64,000 nt of DNA from Neorhizobium huautlense (GCF_002968575.1 NZ_PVBM01000010.1:1-64000), one strand, 5' to 3'; shown: positions 53,555-62,581, counted from the first letter of the stretch. Notes: generated from the sequence alone by a model not told the origin. A program made the numbers and translations.

Positions 53555-54718
53555 TCATTCGGCCGTGAAGCCGTAAAGCCAGTCAAGATCCGCCGCGAGC
53601 GATTGCGGCGGACGCAGGGATAAGACGATGTCCCGCCCCAGCCGGATGGGGCCGCGCGCATGATAGGCGAAGCGGTTGAACAGGCCGCGGGCGCGAACCT
53701 TCGCAGCCCGTTCCCTCCGCACGCCCTCAAACGCCGCCAGTGCCTCGCTGAGGGTAAGGGTGCTCGCGACGCGATTTGCGAGCACGAATGCATCCTCGAT
53801 TGCCATGGCCGCGCCTTGTGCCGCAAACGGCATCATCGCATGCGCCGCATCGCCGATCAGCACCTTGTCCCTTCCATTGTGCCAACGTCCAGCGCTGACC
53901 TCGTAGAGCGGCCAGAATGTGGGGCTGGGAACGTGTTTCAGCAGGTCCGAGATACGTCGGTCCCAACGGTAAAACTGCGAAGTCAGCATGTGCCTCTGGG
54001 CCTCACTTGCCTCCGCGTCCCATGTTTCGCCAGGTGTCACGCCCGAGGCTATCGCGACGATGTTGAAGCCGTCCATCTCCTTCAGTGGATAGGCGACGAG
54101 ATGGGTGGATGGCCCGAGAAAGGCGGTCACCTGATTGGCGGCCAGCCACGTGGGCACGTCGCTGCGGGCAATGGTGAAACGCCAGGCGATATTCCCCGAA
54201 AAATCCGGCTCCGGAGCGCCGGGAATAGCACCGCGAAGATTGGACCAGACCCCGTCCGCGCCGACGATCAACGGGTAGTCTCGGTCCGTCATCGCCGCCA
54301 ATGCCCGATGGACGTCATCCCGGACCGGCGCATCGAGATGGAGCGTGCAGAGCGGGTTTCGTTCGACCGCCGCAAGCAGGGCTTTCTGCAGCGTTGCCCG
54401 ATGGAGAACGCCGTAGGGCGCCCTCCAACGTTCGCGGGCAAAACGGCCGACGGGGACATGTGCTAGGGGCCTCAGCGAGGTCCCCGACACCAGCGCGATC
54501 CGCTCCGGTTCGGCCCAGATTGCTTCAAACGAGGCAAGCACGCCAAGTCTGGCGAGAACCCGGGACGCATTCGGCGAAATCTGCAGGCCTGCGCCGACTT
54601 CCACCAGCTCGGACGCTTCTTCGAAAATGTCACTGGCTATGCCGTGGCGGGCGAAGGACAGCGCAGCGGTCAGCCCGGCCACGCCGGCGCCGATGATTGC
54701 TACCCTTTCGATTGGCAT
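53555..54718 (-). CDS. FAD-dependent aromatic-ring monooxygenase-like protein
   Basis: A 387-residue flavoprotein of the salicylate hydroxylase / 3-hydroxybenzoate hydroxylase family. The dinucleotide motif GAGVAGLTAALSFARHG is at residues 10-26, the family DG motif LIVGADGVWSNLR is near 156, and LIGDAAHAMMPFAAQGAAMA is the second FAD motif. It probably hydroxylates an aromatic ring with NAD(P)H and oxygen. The substrate is unknown. It is 16 bases from the NDUFS6-like gene on the same strand, an odd partner. Confidence 0.88.
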   Translation of the reverse strand: MPIERVAIIGAGVAGLTAALSFARHGIASDIFEEASELVEVGAGLQISPNASRVLARLGVLASFEAIWAEPERIALVSGTSLRPLAHVPVGRFARERWRAPYGVLHRATLQKALLAAVERNPLCTLHLDAPVRDDVHRALAAMTDRDYPLIVGADGVWSNLRGAIPGAPEPDFSGNIAWRFTIARSDVPTWLAANQVTAFLGPSTHLVAYPLKEMDGFNIVAIASGVTPGETWDAEASEAQRHMLTSQFYRWDRRISDLLKHVPSPTFWPLYEVSAGRWHNGRDKVLIGDAAHAMMPFAAQGAAMAIEDAFVLANRVASTLTLSEALAAFEGVRRERAAKVRARGLFNRFAYHARGPIRLGRDIVLSLRPPQSLAADLDWLYGFTAE

Positions 54719-54734
54719 CCCCGGGGCCGGCGCC

Positions 54735-54980
54735 TCAGGCGGCCTTGACGTGGAAGACGCAACCCGGCGGATCCGTCTGTTCGGGCTTCAGCGACGGATT
54801 ATAGCGATAAAGTGTCGAGCAATAGGAGCAGACTTTCTCGTTGTCGTCGCCCATGTCGATGAAGATATGCGGATGATCGAACGGCACGGATGCGCCGGTG
54901 CACATGAATTCCTTCACGCCGATCTGGACCAAGCGATGTCCGCCGTCGTTCTGGAAATGGGGAATGCTGTGCCCGGCCAT
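54735..54980 (-). CDS. NDUFS6-like zinc-finger protein (zf-CHCC)
   Basis: An 81-residue protein with the zf-CHCC pattern: a cysteine in KEFMCTGASVPFDHPHIFIDMG, with its His, and the pair CSYCSTLYRY. This is the family of mitochondrial complex I subunit NDUFS6 (13 kDa), which binds zinc at the matrix arm. Start 54980 has GGAGA six bases upstream; a longer frame is unsupported. It is one of four complex I related homologues in the window. Confidence 0.9.
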   Translation of the reverse strand: MAGHSIPHFQNDGGHRLVQIGVKEFMCTGASVPFDHPHIFIDMGDDNEKVCSYCSTLYRYNPSLKPEQTDPPGCVFHVKAA

Positions 54981-55148
54981 GATAGTCTCCATGCGTAACA
55001 GAAGGCGCGTCTGATTTGCGGCGGACAATATCGTTCTCGATCCCAAATGTGTAGTGGGAAAACCGCCGCAGGCTTTCTGATTTCACCTGATGCATGGCTT
55101 CAAAGCGCGGAGCGGATCGCCTATGTTCCGCCAAAAAAGGATGCCTCG

Positions 55149-55934
55149 ATGAACCTCAATGCTCCAGCCTTTTCCTCTTTCCACCACAACGGGCTGAAGC
55201 TCGCCTATTTCGACGAGGGTGATCCTTCGGGCGATCCGGTCCTGCTCATTCATGGGTTTGCCTCCAGCGCGCTGGTCAATTGGGTCCATCCGGGCTGGCT
55301 GAAGACGCTGGGGGATGCAGGCTATCGAGTGATTGCCATAGATAACCGTGGCCACGGTTCGAGCGACAAGCCGATGGATCCGGAAGCCTATCGCCCCTGG
55401 GTGATGGCGGACGACGCAATCGCGCTGCTCGACCACCTGCGCATTCCCGAAGCCCATCTGTTTGGTTATTCCATGGGAGCGCGGATCTCGGTCTTCGCAG
55501 CGCTTGCCCATCCGCATCGAGTCCGCTCGCTGGTGCTAGGTGGTCTCGGTATCGGCATGACGGACGGGGTAGGGGATTGGGACCCGATCGCCGACGCCCT
55601 TCTTGCCCCTTCGCTCGATGACGTCAGCCATGCGCGTGGCCGCACCTTCCGCGCTTTCGCGGATCAGACCAGAAGCAACAGGGAAGCTCTTGCCGCCTGC
55701 ATTCGCGGCTCACGCGACCTCGTCTCCCGCGCCGACATGGGCAAGATCGATGCGCCGACATTGATCGGAGTGGGCACTACCGACGATATTGCGGGATCGC
55801 CGCAGCAACTGGCGGCCCTTATGCCGCATGCCGTGGCTCTCGACATTCCTGGCCGCGATCATATGCTCGCCGTCGGCGATCGGGTCTTCAAGAAGGCGGT
55901 ACTCGATTTTTATGGAGAGCTTTCAAAGAAATGA
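55149..55934 (+). CDS. Alpha/beta-hydrolase fold protein
   Basis: A 261-residue alpha/beta hydrolase. The nucleophile elbow is GYSMGARIS (Ser near residue 109), with HGFASSALVNW as oxyanion region and GRDHMLAV supplying the His near the C-terminus; an Asp is in VGTTDDIAG. It belongs to the large group of esterases/lactonases without a specific assignment. AAGGA lies eight bases before ATG 55149. It is divergent from the zinc-finger gene. Confidence 0.88.
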   Translation: MNLNAPAFSSFHHNGLKLAYFDEGDPSGDPVLLIHGFASSALVNWVHPGWLKTLGDAGYRVIAIDNRGHGSSDKPMDPEAYRPWVMADDAIALLDHLRIPEAHLFGYSMGARISVFAALAHPHRVRSLVLGGLGIGMTDGVGDWDPIADALLAPSLDDVSHARGRTFRAFADQTRSNREALAACIRGSRDLVSRADMGKIDAPTLIGVGTTDDIAGSPQQLAALMPHAVALDIPGRDHMLAVGDRVFKKAVLDFYGELSKK

Positions 55935-56026
55935 TCTCCGCCTGGGGAAAGGTCGCAGGTTTCCTCATACTAACGATCAACGGAATGCGATTTTGAGGCC
56001 GTTGGTCTTCCGGTAAAGTTATTCTA

Positions 56027-56032
56027 TATAAT
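56027..56032 (+). promoter_or_regulatory. -10 element of cysE promoter
   Basis: TATAAT, 29 bases before the cysE ATG. The -35 is weak (TTGGTC, 19 bases upstream), so activation or an extended -10 may be needed. Confidence 0.4.
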
Positions 56033-56061
56033 GAGCCCGACGATAGAACGAGGAGACGGCC

Positions 56062-56886
56062 ATGGCCGCGAGAACTGAAGCTCGCCAGAAGGAGCAGGTC
56101 GCGACGGTGGATCCCATCTGGGATACGCTGCGGGAAGAGGCGCGCACGGCAGCCGAACAGGATCCGCTGCTCGCTGCCTTTCTCTATTCCACGGTGCTGA
56201 ACCATCGTTCTCTCGAAGAATGCGTGGTACACCGTATCTGCGAGCGCCTCGATCACCCGGATCTGCAGGCTGTGCTTCTGCGTCAGACCTTCATGGAAAT
56301 GCTTGAAGACTGGCCGGAATGGGGCGCAATCTTACGTGTCGACATTCAGGCCGTCTATGACCGCGACCCCGCTTGCCTGCGGTTCCTCGAGCCGGTGCTT
56401 TATTTCAAGGGCTTCCATGCGATCCAGACGCATCGGTTGGCGCACTGGCTCTTCGAGCGCGGTCGTCGCGATTTCGCTCTCTATCTGCAGAGCAGGTCGT
56501 CGAGCATCTTCCAGACGGATATCAATCCGGCTGCCCGCATCGGCAAGGGCATATTCCTGGACCATGCGACGGGCCTCGTGGTGGGTGAGACTGCCGTGAT
56601 CGGCGACAACGTGTCGATCCTGCATGGCGTCACGCTTGGCGGCACCGGCAAGGAAGGTGCAGACCGTCACCCGAAGATCGGCAATGGCGTGCTGATCGGA
56701 GCAGGGGCAAAGATCCTCGGCAATATCGAGGTGGGCTCCTGCTCGCGTGTCGCTGCGGGTTCGGTGGTCTTGAAGGCCGTTCCGCCGAAGTCCACCGTTG
56801 CCGGCGTTCCGGCCAAGGTGGTCGGGGAAGCGGGGTGTTCCGAACCGGCCCGCCTGATGGATCAGCTCCTGGGCGCCGACATCTGA
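56062..56886 (+). CDS. cysE: Serine O-acetyltransferase
   Basis: CysE makes O-acetylserine, the precursor of cysteine. The 274-residue protein has the N-terminal helical domain (EARTAAEQDPLLAAFLYS) and the C-terminal left-handed beta-helix with hexapeptide repeats, including DINPAARIGKGIFLDHATGLVVGETA (catalytic Asp and His) and GGTGKEGADRHPKIGNGVLI. GAGGAG lies before the ATG. A terminator follows 30 bases after the stop. Confidence 0.96.
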   Translation: MAARTEARQKEQVATVDPIWDTLREEARTAAEQDPLLAAFLYSTVLNHRSLEECVVHRICERLDHPDLQAVLLRQTFMEMLEDWPEWGAILRVDIQAVYDRDPACLRFLEPVLYFKGFHAIQTHRLAHWLFERGRRDFALYLQSRSSSIFQTDINPAARIGKGIFLDHATGLVVGETAVIGDNVSILHGVTLGGTGKEGADRHPKIGNGVLIGAGAKILGNIEVGSCSRVAAGSVVLKAVPPKSTVAGVPAKVVGEAGCSEPARLMDQLLGADI

Positions 56887-56918
56887 AGAGTTCCAGCGTC
56901 TTGCTCGACAGCAGAAAG

Positions 56919-56941
56919 AGCGGCCACACGTTCTGGCCGCT
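56919..56941 (+). terminator. cysE terminator
   Basis: Perfect eight-base stem AGCGGCCA / TGGCCGCT with a CACGTTC loop, followed by TTACTTT. Confidence 0.75.
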
Positions 56942-56999
56942 TTACTTTCGCCTTTGTCCCATGTCAAAAGCGCCGCAACTTGAATCGCTGACGGAGAGA

Positions 57000-57206
57000 A
57001 TGGTGAAACCGGACGAAATCAAGAAGCTCGACGCCTATTTTAAGCGCGTGATCAATCCGCAGGCGGTCGTCAAGGCGCGTCCGCGCAAGAATGATTCGGC
57101 CGAGGTCTATCTGGGCGAGGAATTCCTGGGCGTCGTGTATGTAGACGATGAGGACGGCGACCGTTCTTACAACTTCTCGATGGCGATTCTCGACGTCGAT
57201 CTCTGA
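57000..57206 (+). CDS. DUF3126 protein (68 aa)
   Basis: A 68-residue protein of the DUF3126 family, found mainly in alphaproteobacteria: VKPDEIKKLDAYFKRV, then VKARPRKNDSAEVYLGEEFLGVVYVDDEDGDRSYNF. The start may be ATG 57000 or GTG 57003, with GGAGAG just upstream. The function is unknown. It lies downstream of cysE but beyond its terminator. Confidence 0.85.
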   Translation: MVKPDEIKKLDAYFKRVINPQAVVKARPRKNDSAEVYLGEEFLGVVYVDDEDGDRSYNFSMAILDVDL

Positions 57207-57383
57207 TCGCCTGCTTTAAGGGAGGCTTTCTGGTCTGCTTCTTGATCCAGGGCTATTGCAACCGCGCAGGGAAACACCTGCCGCCGCACCGAGAGCCTTT
57301 TTCTGCACATGAGCTATTTCTGCTAAATCATCGCATCGAATCAGCTTTCGCTCCGACCTAGACCAAGGTATGGCTGTCGGTTA

Positions 57384-57399
57384 TTTTGCATTGCACAAA
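57384..57399. promoter_or_regulatory. TGC-N3-GCA element upstream of the phasin gene
   Basis: TTTTGCATTGCACAAA, just upstream of the -35 of the phasin promoter. It fits the TGC-N3-GCA operators known for PhaR, a repressor that binds PHB and controls phasin genes. The exact reverse complement stands at 23376-23391 before sthA. Confidence 0.6.
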
Positions 57400-57404
57400 T
57401 CAGC

Positions 57405-57434
57405 CTTGACTTTTGCCGGGTAGGCCGGTTGTAT
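57405..57434 (+). promoter_or_regulatory. Phasin gene promoter
   Basis: CTTGAC (57405-57410) and TTGTAT (57429-57434) are 18 bases apart, 33 bases before the phasin ATG. This is a classic rhizobial sigma-70 pair. Confidence 0.6.
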
Positions 57435-57466
57435 GAGCTTCTCCGAATAGAACAAGGGATCAGGCT

Positions 57467-57817
57467 ATGTTCAATTTCGATGAAGCCAGCAAGAAGAGCA
57501 AGGAAGCGATGGACGGTGTGCTGAAAAGCTATACCGAGGTCGCCAGGGGGTTTCAGGCGATCGCGACCGAGGCGAACGACTATTCCCGCAAGTCATTCCA
57601 GGATATGACTTCTTTCATGGAGGCGTTCACGTCGGTGCGCAGCATCGAGGCGGCCTACGAACTCCAGACAAAGTACATCAAGTCGACCTACGATGGCTTC
57701 ATCGTCGAGGCGACCAAGATGAGCGACATGTATGCGGACCTCGCGAAATTGGCCTATAAGCCCTACGAGGCTCCGGTTGCCAAATCGACCGCCGTCGCCA
57801 CCGCAAACGCGGCCTGA
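57467..57817 (+). CDS. Phasin (PHA granule-associated protein)
   Basis: A 116-residue helical protein of the phasin family, which coats PHB granules. It begins MFNFDEASKKSKEAMDG and has the family region GFQAIATEANDYSRKSFQDM and SIEAAYELQTKYIKSTYD. The C-terminal tail is Ala/Val-rich. AAGGGA lies before the ATG. It is upstream of clpS and separated by a terminator. It partners phaC at 34495-36336 in function, not in position. Confidence 0.92.
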   Translation: MFNFDEASKKSKEAMDGVLKSYTEVARGFQAIATEANDYSRKSFQDMTSFMEAFTSVRSIEAAYELQTKYIKSTYDGFIVEATKMSDMYADLAKLAYKPYEAPVAKSTAVATANAA

Positions 57818-57855
57818 CGACGGGCAAGGCCCTTTTAACGACGCCTTTGTGATCG

Positions 57856-57890
57856 AAGGCCGGCGGCGTTTCGCGTTGCCGGCCTTTTTG
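57856..57890 (+). terminator. Phasin terminator
   Basis: Stem AAGGCCGGC / GCCGGCCTT with a 13-base loop and TTTTT after it, 39 bases past the phasin stop. Confidence 0.82.
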
Positions 57891-58067
57891 ATTCCGACCG
57901 CGAGCGGAAAACCCCGTTTTTCCGCATCTTCACGGCCTCTCTAGCGGAATAGTGATTGCGTGGGCGCAAAGGGGGCTTAAAATCGTTACTCAGTGAACTA
58001 CGTTAGGAAGACTGAAGTTCGGCTGATCGGCCCTTCACTGAACCGCCGCCGGATTCCTGGGGAATGA

Positions 58068-58427
58068 ATGAAGATGATCGCACTGCCGATCTTTATGCAA
58101 CGAGAAAAAGGTGGAGACGGAGATAACGCGGGCCGCGGAACCTCGGTCATCACACGCACGAAACCTAAAACAAAACGGCCCAACCTTTATCGTGTCCTCC
58201 TGCTGAATGACGACTACACTCCCATGGAATTCGTCATTCACATTCTGGAGCGTTTCTTTCAGAAGGATCGGGAAGCCGCGACGCGCATCATGCTCCATGT
58301 CCACAATCACGGCGTGGGGGAATGCGGAATATTTACATACGAAGTAGCGGAAACCAAAGTGTCCCAGGTTATGGACTTCGCCCGGCAACACCAGCATCCG
58401 CTGCAATGTGTCATGGAAAAGAAGTGA
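58068..58427 (+). CDS. clpS: ATP-dependent Clp protease adaptor
   Basis: ClpS delivers N-end-rule substrates to ClpAP. The 119-residue protein has the disordered N-terminal basic arm and the core [20 protein letters not shown], which includes the Asn-Asp-Asp substrate pocket, and [26 protein letters not shown] lies before ATG 58068. It ends ten bases before clpA. Confidence 0.96.
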   Translation: MKMIALPIFMQREKGGDGDNAGRGTSVITRTKPKTKRPNLYRVLLLNDDYTPMEFVIHILERFFQKDREAATRIMLHVHNHGVGECGIFTYEVAETKVSQVMDFARQHQHPLQCVMEKK

Positions 58428-58437
58428 GGAACCCGAC

Positions 58438-60975
58438 GTGCCAACATTTTCGCCTAGTCTTGAAAAGGCGCTGCATCAGGCACTGACCTTCGCGAACGAG
58501 CGGCATCACGAATACGCCACGCTCGAACACCTGCTTCTGGCATTGATCGACGATGCCGATGCGGCGGCGGTTATGGGCGCTTGTAACGTCAATTTGGAAG
58601 CTCTTCGCAAGACCGTTATGGACTATGTCGATAACGAACTTGCCAATCTCGTCACCGGTTACGACGAGGATTCGAAGCCGACCTCCGGTTTCCAGCGCGT
58701 CATTCAGCGCGCCGTCATTCATGTGCAGTCCTCGGGTCGCGAAGAGGTGACCGGAGCAAACGTTCTCGTCGCGATCTTTGCGGAACGGGAAAGCCATGCT
58801 GCCTTCTTCCTGCAGGAGCAGGAAATGACCCGCTACGATGCGGTCAACTATATTTCGCACGGTATCGGCAAGCGTCCGGGTTCCTCCCAGACCCGCACGC
58901 CGCGCGGTGCCGAGGAAAGCGAATCCGACGCCAAGCCTGCGCGCGACCAGGAAGAGGGTTCGGCCAAGAAGCCGCAGGATGCCTTAAAGGCCTATTGCGT
59001 CAATCTGAACGAGAAGGCCCGCGAGGGCCGCATCGATCCTCTCATCGGCCGTAACGCCGAGGTCAACCGGACGATCCAGGTCCTGTGCCGCCGCTCCAAG
59101 AACAACCCGCTCTACGTGGGCGATCCGGGCGTCGGCAAGACGGCAATCGCCGAAGGCCTTGCAAAGCGGATCATCGAAGGAAAGGTGCCTGAAGCGCTTG
59201 CAGATGCCACCATCTTTTCGCTCGACATGGGCACGCTGCTCGCCGGCACCCGTTATCGCGGCGATTTCGAGGAGCGGCTGAAGCAGGTCGTCAAGGAGCT
59301 TGAGGATTATCCGGGCGCGGTTCTCTTCATCGACGAGATCCACACCGTCATCGGTGCCGGCGCCACGTCCGGCGGCGCGATGGATGCCTCGAACCTCCTG
59401 AAGCCTGCGCTTTCTTCGGGTGCGATCCGCTGCATCGGGTCTACCACCTACAAGGAATATCGCCAGTTCTTCGAAAAGGACCGGGCTCTGGTTCGTCGCT
59501 TCCAGAAGATCGACGTCAACGAGCCCTCGATCGATGATGCGATCGAGATCATGAAGGGCCTGAAGCCTTATTTCGAGGACTATCACAAGCTGCGTTACAC
59601 CAACGAGGCGATCAAGTCCGCCGTGGAACTATCGGCGCGCTACATCTCCGACAGGAAGCTGCCGGACAAGGCGATCGACGTGATCGATGAGACCGGGGCG
59701 GCTCAGATGCTTCTGCCGGCCTCCAAACGCCGCAAGCTGATCACCGAGAAGGAGATCGAAGCAACGATCGCCACGATGGCGCGCATCCCGGCGAAGACCG
59801 TGTCGAAGGATGACGAGATGGTTCTCGCCAACCTTGAAAAGGAGCTGCGTTCGGTTGTCTACGGACAGGACGCGGCGATTGAGGCCCTTTCGACAGCGAT
59901 CAAGCTCGCCCGTGCAGGCCTTCGCGAGCCGAACAAGCCGATAGGCTCCTACGTCTTCTCCGGCCCGACCGGCGTCGGCAAGACGGAAGTGGCCAAGCAG
60001 CTCGCTTCATCGCTCGGTGTTGAGCTGCTGCGGTTCGACATGTCCGAATATATGGAACGCCACACGGTCTCGCGGCTGCTAGGCGCACCTCCCGGCTATG
60101 TCGGATTCGATCAGGGCGGTCTCCTCACCGACAGCGTGGATCAGCATCCGCACAGCGTCGTCCTGCTCGACGAGATCGAGAAGGCGCATCCGGATATCTA
60201 TAATATCCTGCTGCAGGTCATGGACCACGGTTCGCTGACCGACCATAACGGCAAGAAGATCGATTTCCGCAACGTCATCCTGATCATGACGACCAATGCG
60301 GGGGCATCGGAAATGGCCAAGGCCGCGATCGGCTTCGGTTCGTCGAAACGCACCGGCGAGGATGAGGAGGCGCTGAATCGCCTGTTCACACCCGAATTCC
60401 GCAATCGTCTCGATGCCGTCATCCCGTTCGCGCCGCTGCCGACGGAGGTCATCCATCAGGTCGTACAGAAGTTCGTCATGCAGCTCGAAACGCAGCTTTC
60501 CGAACGCAACGTCACGTTCGACCTGCATCAGGACGCCATCGCCTGGTTGGCCGACAAGGGCTACGACGAGAGAATGGGCGCACGCCCGCTCTCGCGCGTC
60601 ATCCAGGAGCACATCAAGAAGCCGCTTGCAAACGAGATCCTGTTCGGCAAGCTGCGCAAGGGTGGTGTGGTCAACGTCACGGTCGGCAAGGGCGAGGACG
60701 GCAAGGAAAAGCTTGTCCTGGATGCCATTCCGGAGGCGACGCCTGTGAAGCCGAAGCCTGAGGCAGAGGTGGAAGAGGCCGTCGAAGAGACCGAAGCGAA
60801 GGTCTCGAAGCCCAAGGCACCGAAGAAGTCGGCGCCGAAGGACAAGGACGGCGGTTCAGCAAAGGCGCGCGCCATGGTCGATGCCGATGTAATCGCCGAG
60901 ACCACGCCGCCGGGTGCTCACAAGGCGCCTGCGCGCAAGGGCTCGACGGTGCCGCGCGTGCCGAAGAGTAAATAA
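58438..60975 (+). CDS. clpA: ATP-dependent Clp protease ATP-binding subunit
   Basis: ClpA is the AAA+ unfoldase that feeds ClpP. The 845-residue protein starts at GTG 58438 (GAGGAA before it) with VPTFSPSLEKALHQAL, has the N-domain, then D1 (GDPGVGKTAIAEGLA, LFIDEIHTVIGAG) and D2 ([31 protein letters not shown]). The ClpP-binding loop region (IGF) appears in AAIGFGSSKR. About 90 residues longer than the E. coli form, it ends in a Lys/Pro/Ala/Glu-rich tail. It is coupled to clpS. Confidence 0.97.
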   Translation: MPTFSPSLEKALHQALTFANERHHEYATLEHLLLALIDDADAAAVMGACNVNLEALRKTVMDYVDNELANLVTGYDEDSKPTSGFQRVIQRAVIHVQSSGREEVTGANVLVAIFAERESHAAFFLQEQEMTRYDAVNYISHGIGKRPGSSQTRTPRGAEESESDAKPARDQEEGSAKKPQDALKAYCVNLNEKAREGRIDPLIGRNAEVNRTIQVLCRRSKNNPLYVGDPGVGKTAIAEGLAKRIIEGKVPEALADATIFSLDMGTLLAGTRYRGDFEERLKQVVKELEDYPGAVLFIDEIHTVIGAGATSGGAMDASNLLKPALSSGAIRCIGSTTYKEYRQFFEKDRALVRRFQKIDVNEPSIDDAIEIMKGLKPYFEDYHKLRYTNEAIKSAVELSARYISDRKLPDKAIDVIDETGAAQMLLPASKRRKLITEKEIEATIATMARIPAKTVSKDDEMVLANLEKELRSVVYGQDAAIEALSTAIKLARAGLREPNKPIGSYVFSGPTGVGKTEVAKQLASSLGVELLRFDMSEYMERHTVSRLLGAPPGYVGFDQGGLLTDSVDQHPHSVVLLDEIEKAHPDIYNILLQVMDHGSLTDHNGKKIDFRNVILIMTTNAGASEMAKAAIGFGSSKRTGEDEEALNRLFTPEFRNRLDAVIPFAPLPTEVIHQVVQKFVMQLETQLSERNVTFDLHQDAIAWLADKGYDERMGARPLSRVIQEHIKKPLANEILFGKLRKGGVVNVTVGKGEDGKEKLVLDAIPEATPVKPKPEAEVEEAVEETEAKVSKPKAPKKSAPKDKDGGSAKARAMVDADVIAETTPPGAHKAPARKGSTVPRVPKSK

Positions 60976-60997
60976 GGCTGTAAGATCTAGCCATTGC

Positions 60998-61027
60998 GAT
61001 GCCGGGCTTGCCCCGGCATCGTCTTTT
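60998..61027 (+). terminator. clpA terminator
   Basis: Stem GATGCCGGG / CCCGGCATC with a short loop, followed by GTCTTTTTT. It ends before azlC and shows that azlC starts beyond 61027. Confidence 0.85.
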
Positions 61028-61053
61028 TTGTGAGTCTCTCCGATACCGCCGGA

Positions 61054-61809
61054 ATGCCGATGTCTCCAGATAGCGACGATCGCAGCGCCTTGTCTTGGTT
61101 CCTGACCGGCATGCGGGGCATGTTTTCGCTGCCGGCGCTGATCCTCATGACATCGATCGTCGGGTTCAGCGCCTTCGCCCTTGAATCCGGCCTCACGCGC
61201 GCAGAAGCGGTTTTCATGTCTTTCGCAATCTGGGCGCTTCCGGCACAGGTGATTTTGGTCGGCACCATGGCAAGCGGCGCCAATATCGCAGCCTGCTTTC
61301 TGGCGGTTACCTTGTCCTCGATCCGTATGATGCCGATGGTGGCCTCCGTCATCCCGGAGATGCGGACGAAGCGGACGCCGACATGGCTCCTTCTGATCCT
61401 GTCGCATTTCGTCGCGATCACGGCGTGGGTCTTTGCGATCACGACGTTGCGCAAGGTGCCACGCGAGCATCGTGCAGTCTATTTCGCAGGCTTTGGCGTC
61501 ACCCTGACGACGAGCGGCACACTGGTGGTCGCGATTTTCTACGGAATTGCTGCAAGCTTTCCGCCGCTGATCGCGGGCGTGCTTTTCTTTCTGACGCCGG
61601 TCTATTTCAACGCGTCGATCTGGGCGAGCGCAAGCCAGCCGGTGGTAAAACTGGCCTTCGTCATGGGCGTGGTTCTCGGACCGCTTCTTGCGCTAGTCAC
61701 ACCTGAATTCGACGTACTGTATGCCGGAATCGGAGGAGGGACTGCCGCCTACCTCATCGATAGGTGGAGGCGGAAGAAAAGGCGCGGCACGAAGGCAGGT
61801 TCACGATGA
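61054..61809 (+). CDS. azlC: AzlC-family amino acid exporter subunit
   Basis: A 251-residue integral membrane protein of the AzlC family, large subunit of branched-chain amino acid exporters such as BrnFE. The region FSAFALESGLTRAEAVFMSF and LPAQVILVGTM and a central SIRMMPMVASVIPEMR are typical. The start is placed after the clpA terminator; ATG 61054 or 61060. It overlaps azlD by ATGA. Confidence 0.9.
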   Translation: MPMSPDSDDRSALSWFLTGMRGMFSLPALILMTSIVGFSAFALESGLTRAEAVFMSFAIWALPAQVILVGTMASGANIAACFLAVTLSSIRMMPMVASVIPEMRTKRTPTWLLLILSHFVAITAWVFAITTLRKVPREHRAVYFAGFGVTLTTSGTLVVAIFYGIAASFPPLIAGVLFFLTPVYFNASIWASASQPVVKLAFVMGVVLGPLLALVTPEFDVLYAGIGGGTAAYLIDRWRRKKRRGTKAGSR

Positions 61810-62153
61810 TCGACGAGTACTGGACCTTTATCGTTATCTTTGTTGCCGGTTTCCTTGCAACAGACGTCTGGCGCTGGCTCGGCGTCGTCGCCGGCAATCG
61901 GTTGAACGAGGAGTCCGAGGCGCTTTATTGGGTGAGGGCGGTGGCGACATCGCTCGTCATGGCCGTTACGGCAAAGCTGATCGTCTTTCCGAACGGCATG
62001 CTGGCGGAATCGCCGCTCTGGCTTCGGCTGGGCGCCGCCGGCATCGGTTTTGCCGTCTTCCTGGCGACCGGACGCAAGGTTGCGGTCGGTGTCGCGGTGC
62101 CGATGGCGCTCCTGATCGCCGGCCTCTGGTGGACCGGCTTTGGAGGCCGTTAG
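61806..62153 (+). CDS. azlD: AzlD-family amino acid exporter subunit
   Basis: A 115-residue small membrane subunit with about four helices (WTFIVIFVAGFLATDVWRW; ALLIAGLWWTGFGG). AzlCD form an exporter of branched-chain amino acids or analogues. It is coupled to azlC by an overlapping ATGA. Its 3' end overlaps the convergent HIT gene by four bases. Confidence 0.9.
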   Translation: MIDEYWTFIVIFVAGFLATDVWRWLGVVAGNRLNEESEALYWVRAVATSLVMAVTAKLIVFPNGMLAESPLWLRLGAAGIGFAVFLATGRKVAVGVAVPMALLIAGLWWTGFGGR

Positions 62154-62581
62154 TTGCCAAGCTCGCCGATGATCTTTTCGGCATTGGCAGCAAGCACCTC
62201 ATTATCCTCCATCTTGCCCGAATGAGGCTTCAGCGCCAGCCCTTCGTAGCGCGGTATGACGTGGAAGTGCAGGTGGTAGACCGTCTGGCCGGATGCCGGT
62301 TCGTTAAACTGGATCACCGTGACGCCATCGGCCTCAAAGGCTTCCTTGGCGGCCCTGGCGAGCTTCTGGACGACTGGGATGAGCTTCGAAAGCACCGCCG
62401 GATCGGCATCGAGAATGTTGCGGGACGGCGCTTTCGGGATCACCAGCAGGTGACCGGGCGACTGCGGCATGACATCCATGAACGCCAGTGTATCGTCATC
62501 CTCATAAATCCGGTGACAAGGGATCTCGCCACGCAGGATCTTTGCGAAGATGTTGTTGGTGTCGTAGATCTGGCCGCTCAT
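62150..62581 (-). CDS. HIT-family nucleotide hydrolase
   Basis: A 143-residue HIT protein with the catalytic triad motif HLHFHVIP (residues about 103-110) and FAKILRGEIPCHRIYEDD at the N-terminus. It belongs to the HinT branch that hydrolyses purine phosphoramidates. It is downstream of the COG3146 gene on the same strand (25-base gap). Confidence 0.94.
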   Translation of the reverse strand: MSGQIYDTNNIFAKILRGEIPCHRIYEDDDTLAFMDVMPQSPGHLLVIPKAPSRNILDADPAVLSKLIPVVQKLARAAKEAFEADGVTVIQFNEPASGQTVYHLHFHVIPRYEGLALKPHSGKMEDNEVLAANAEKIIGELGN

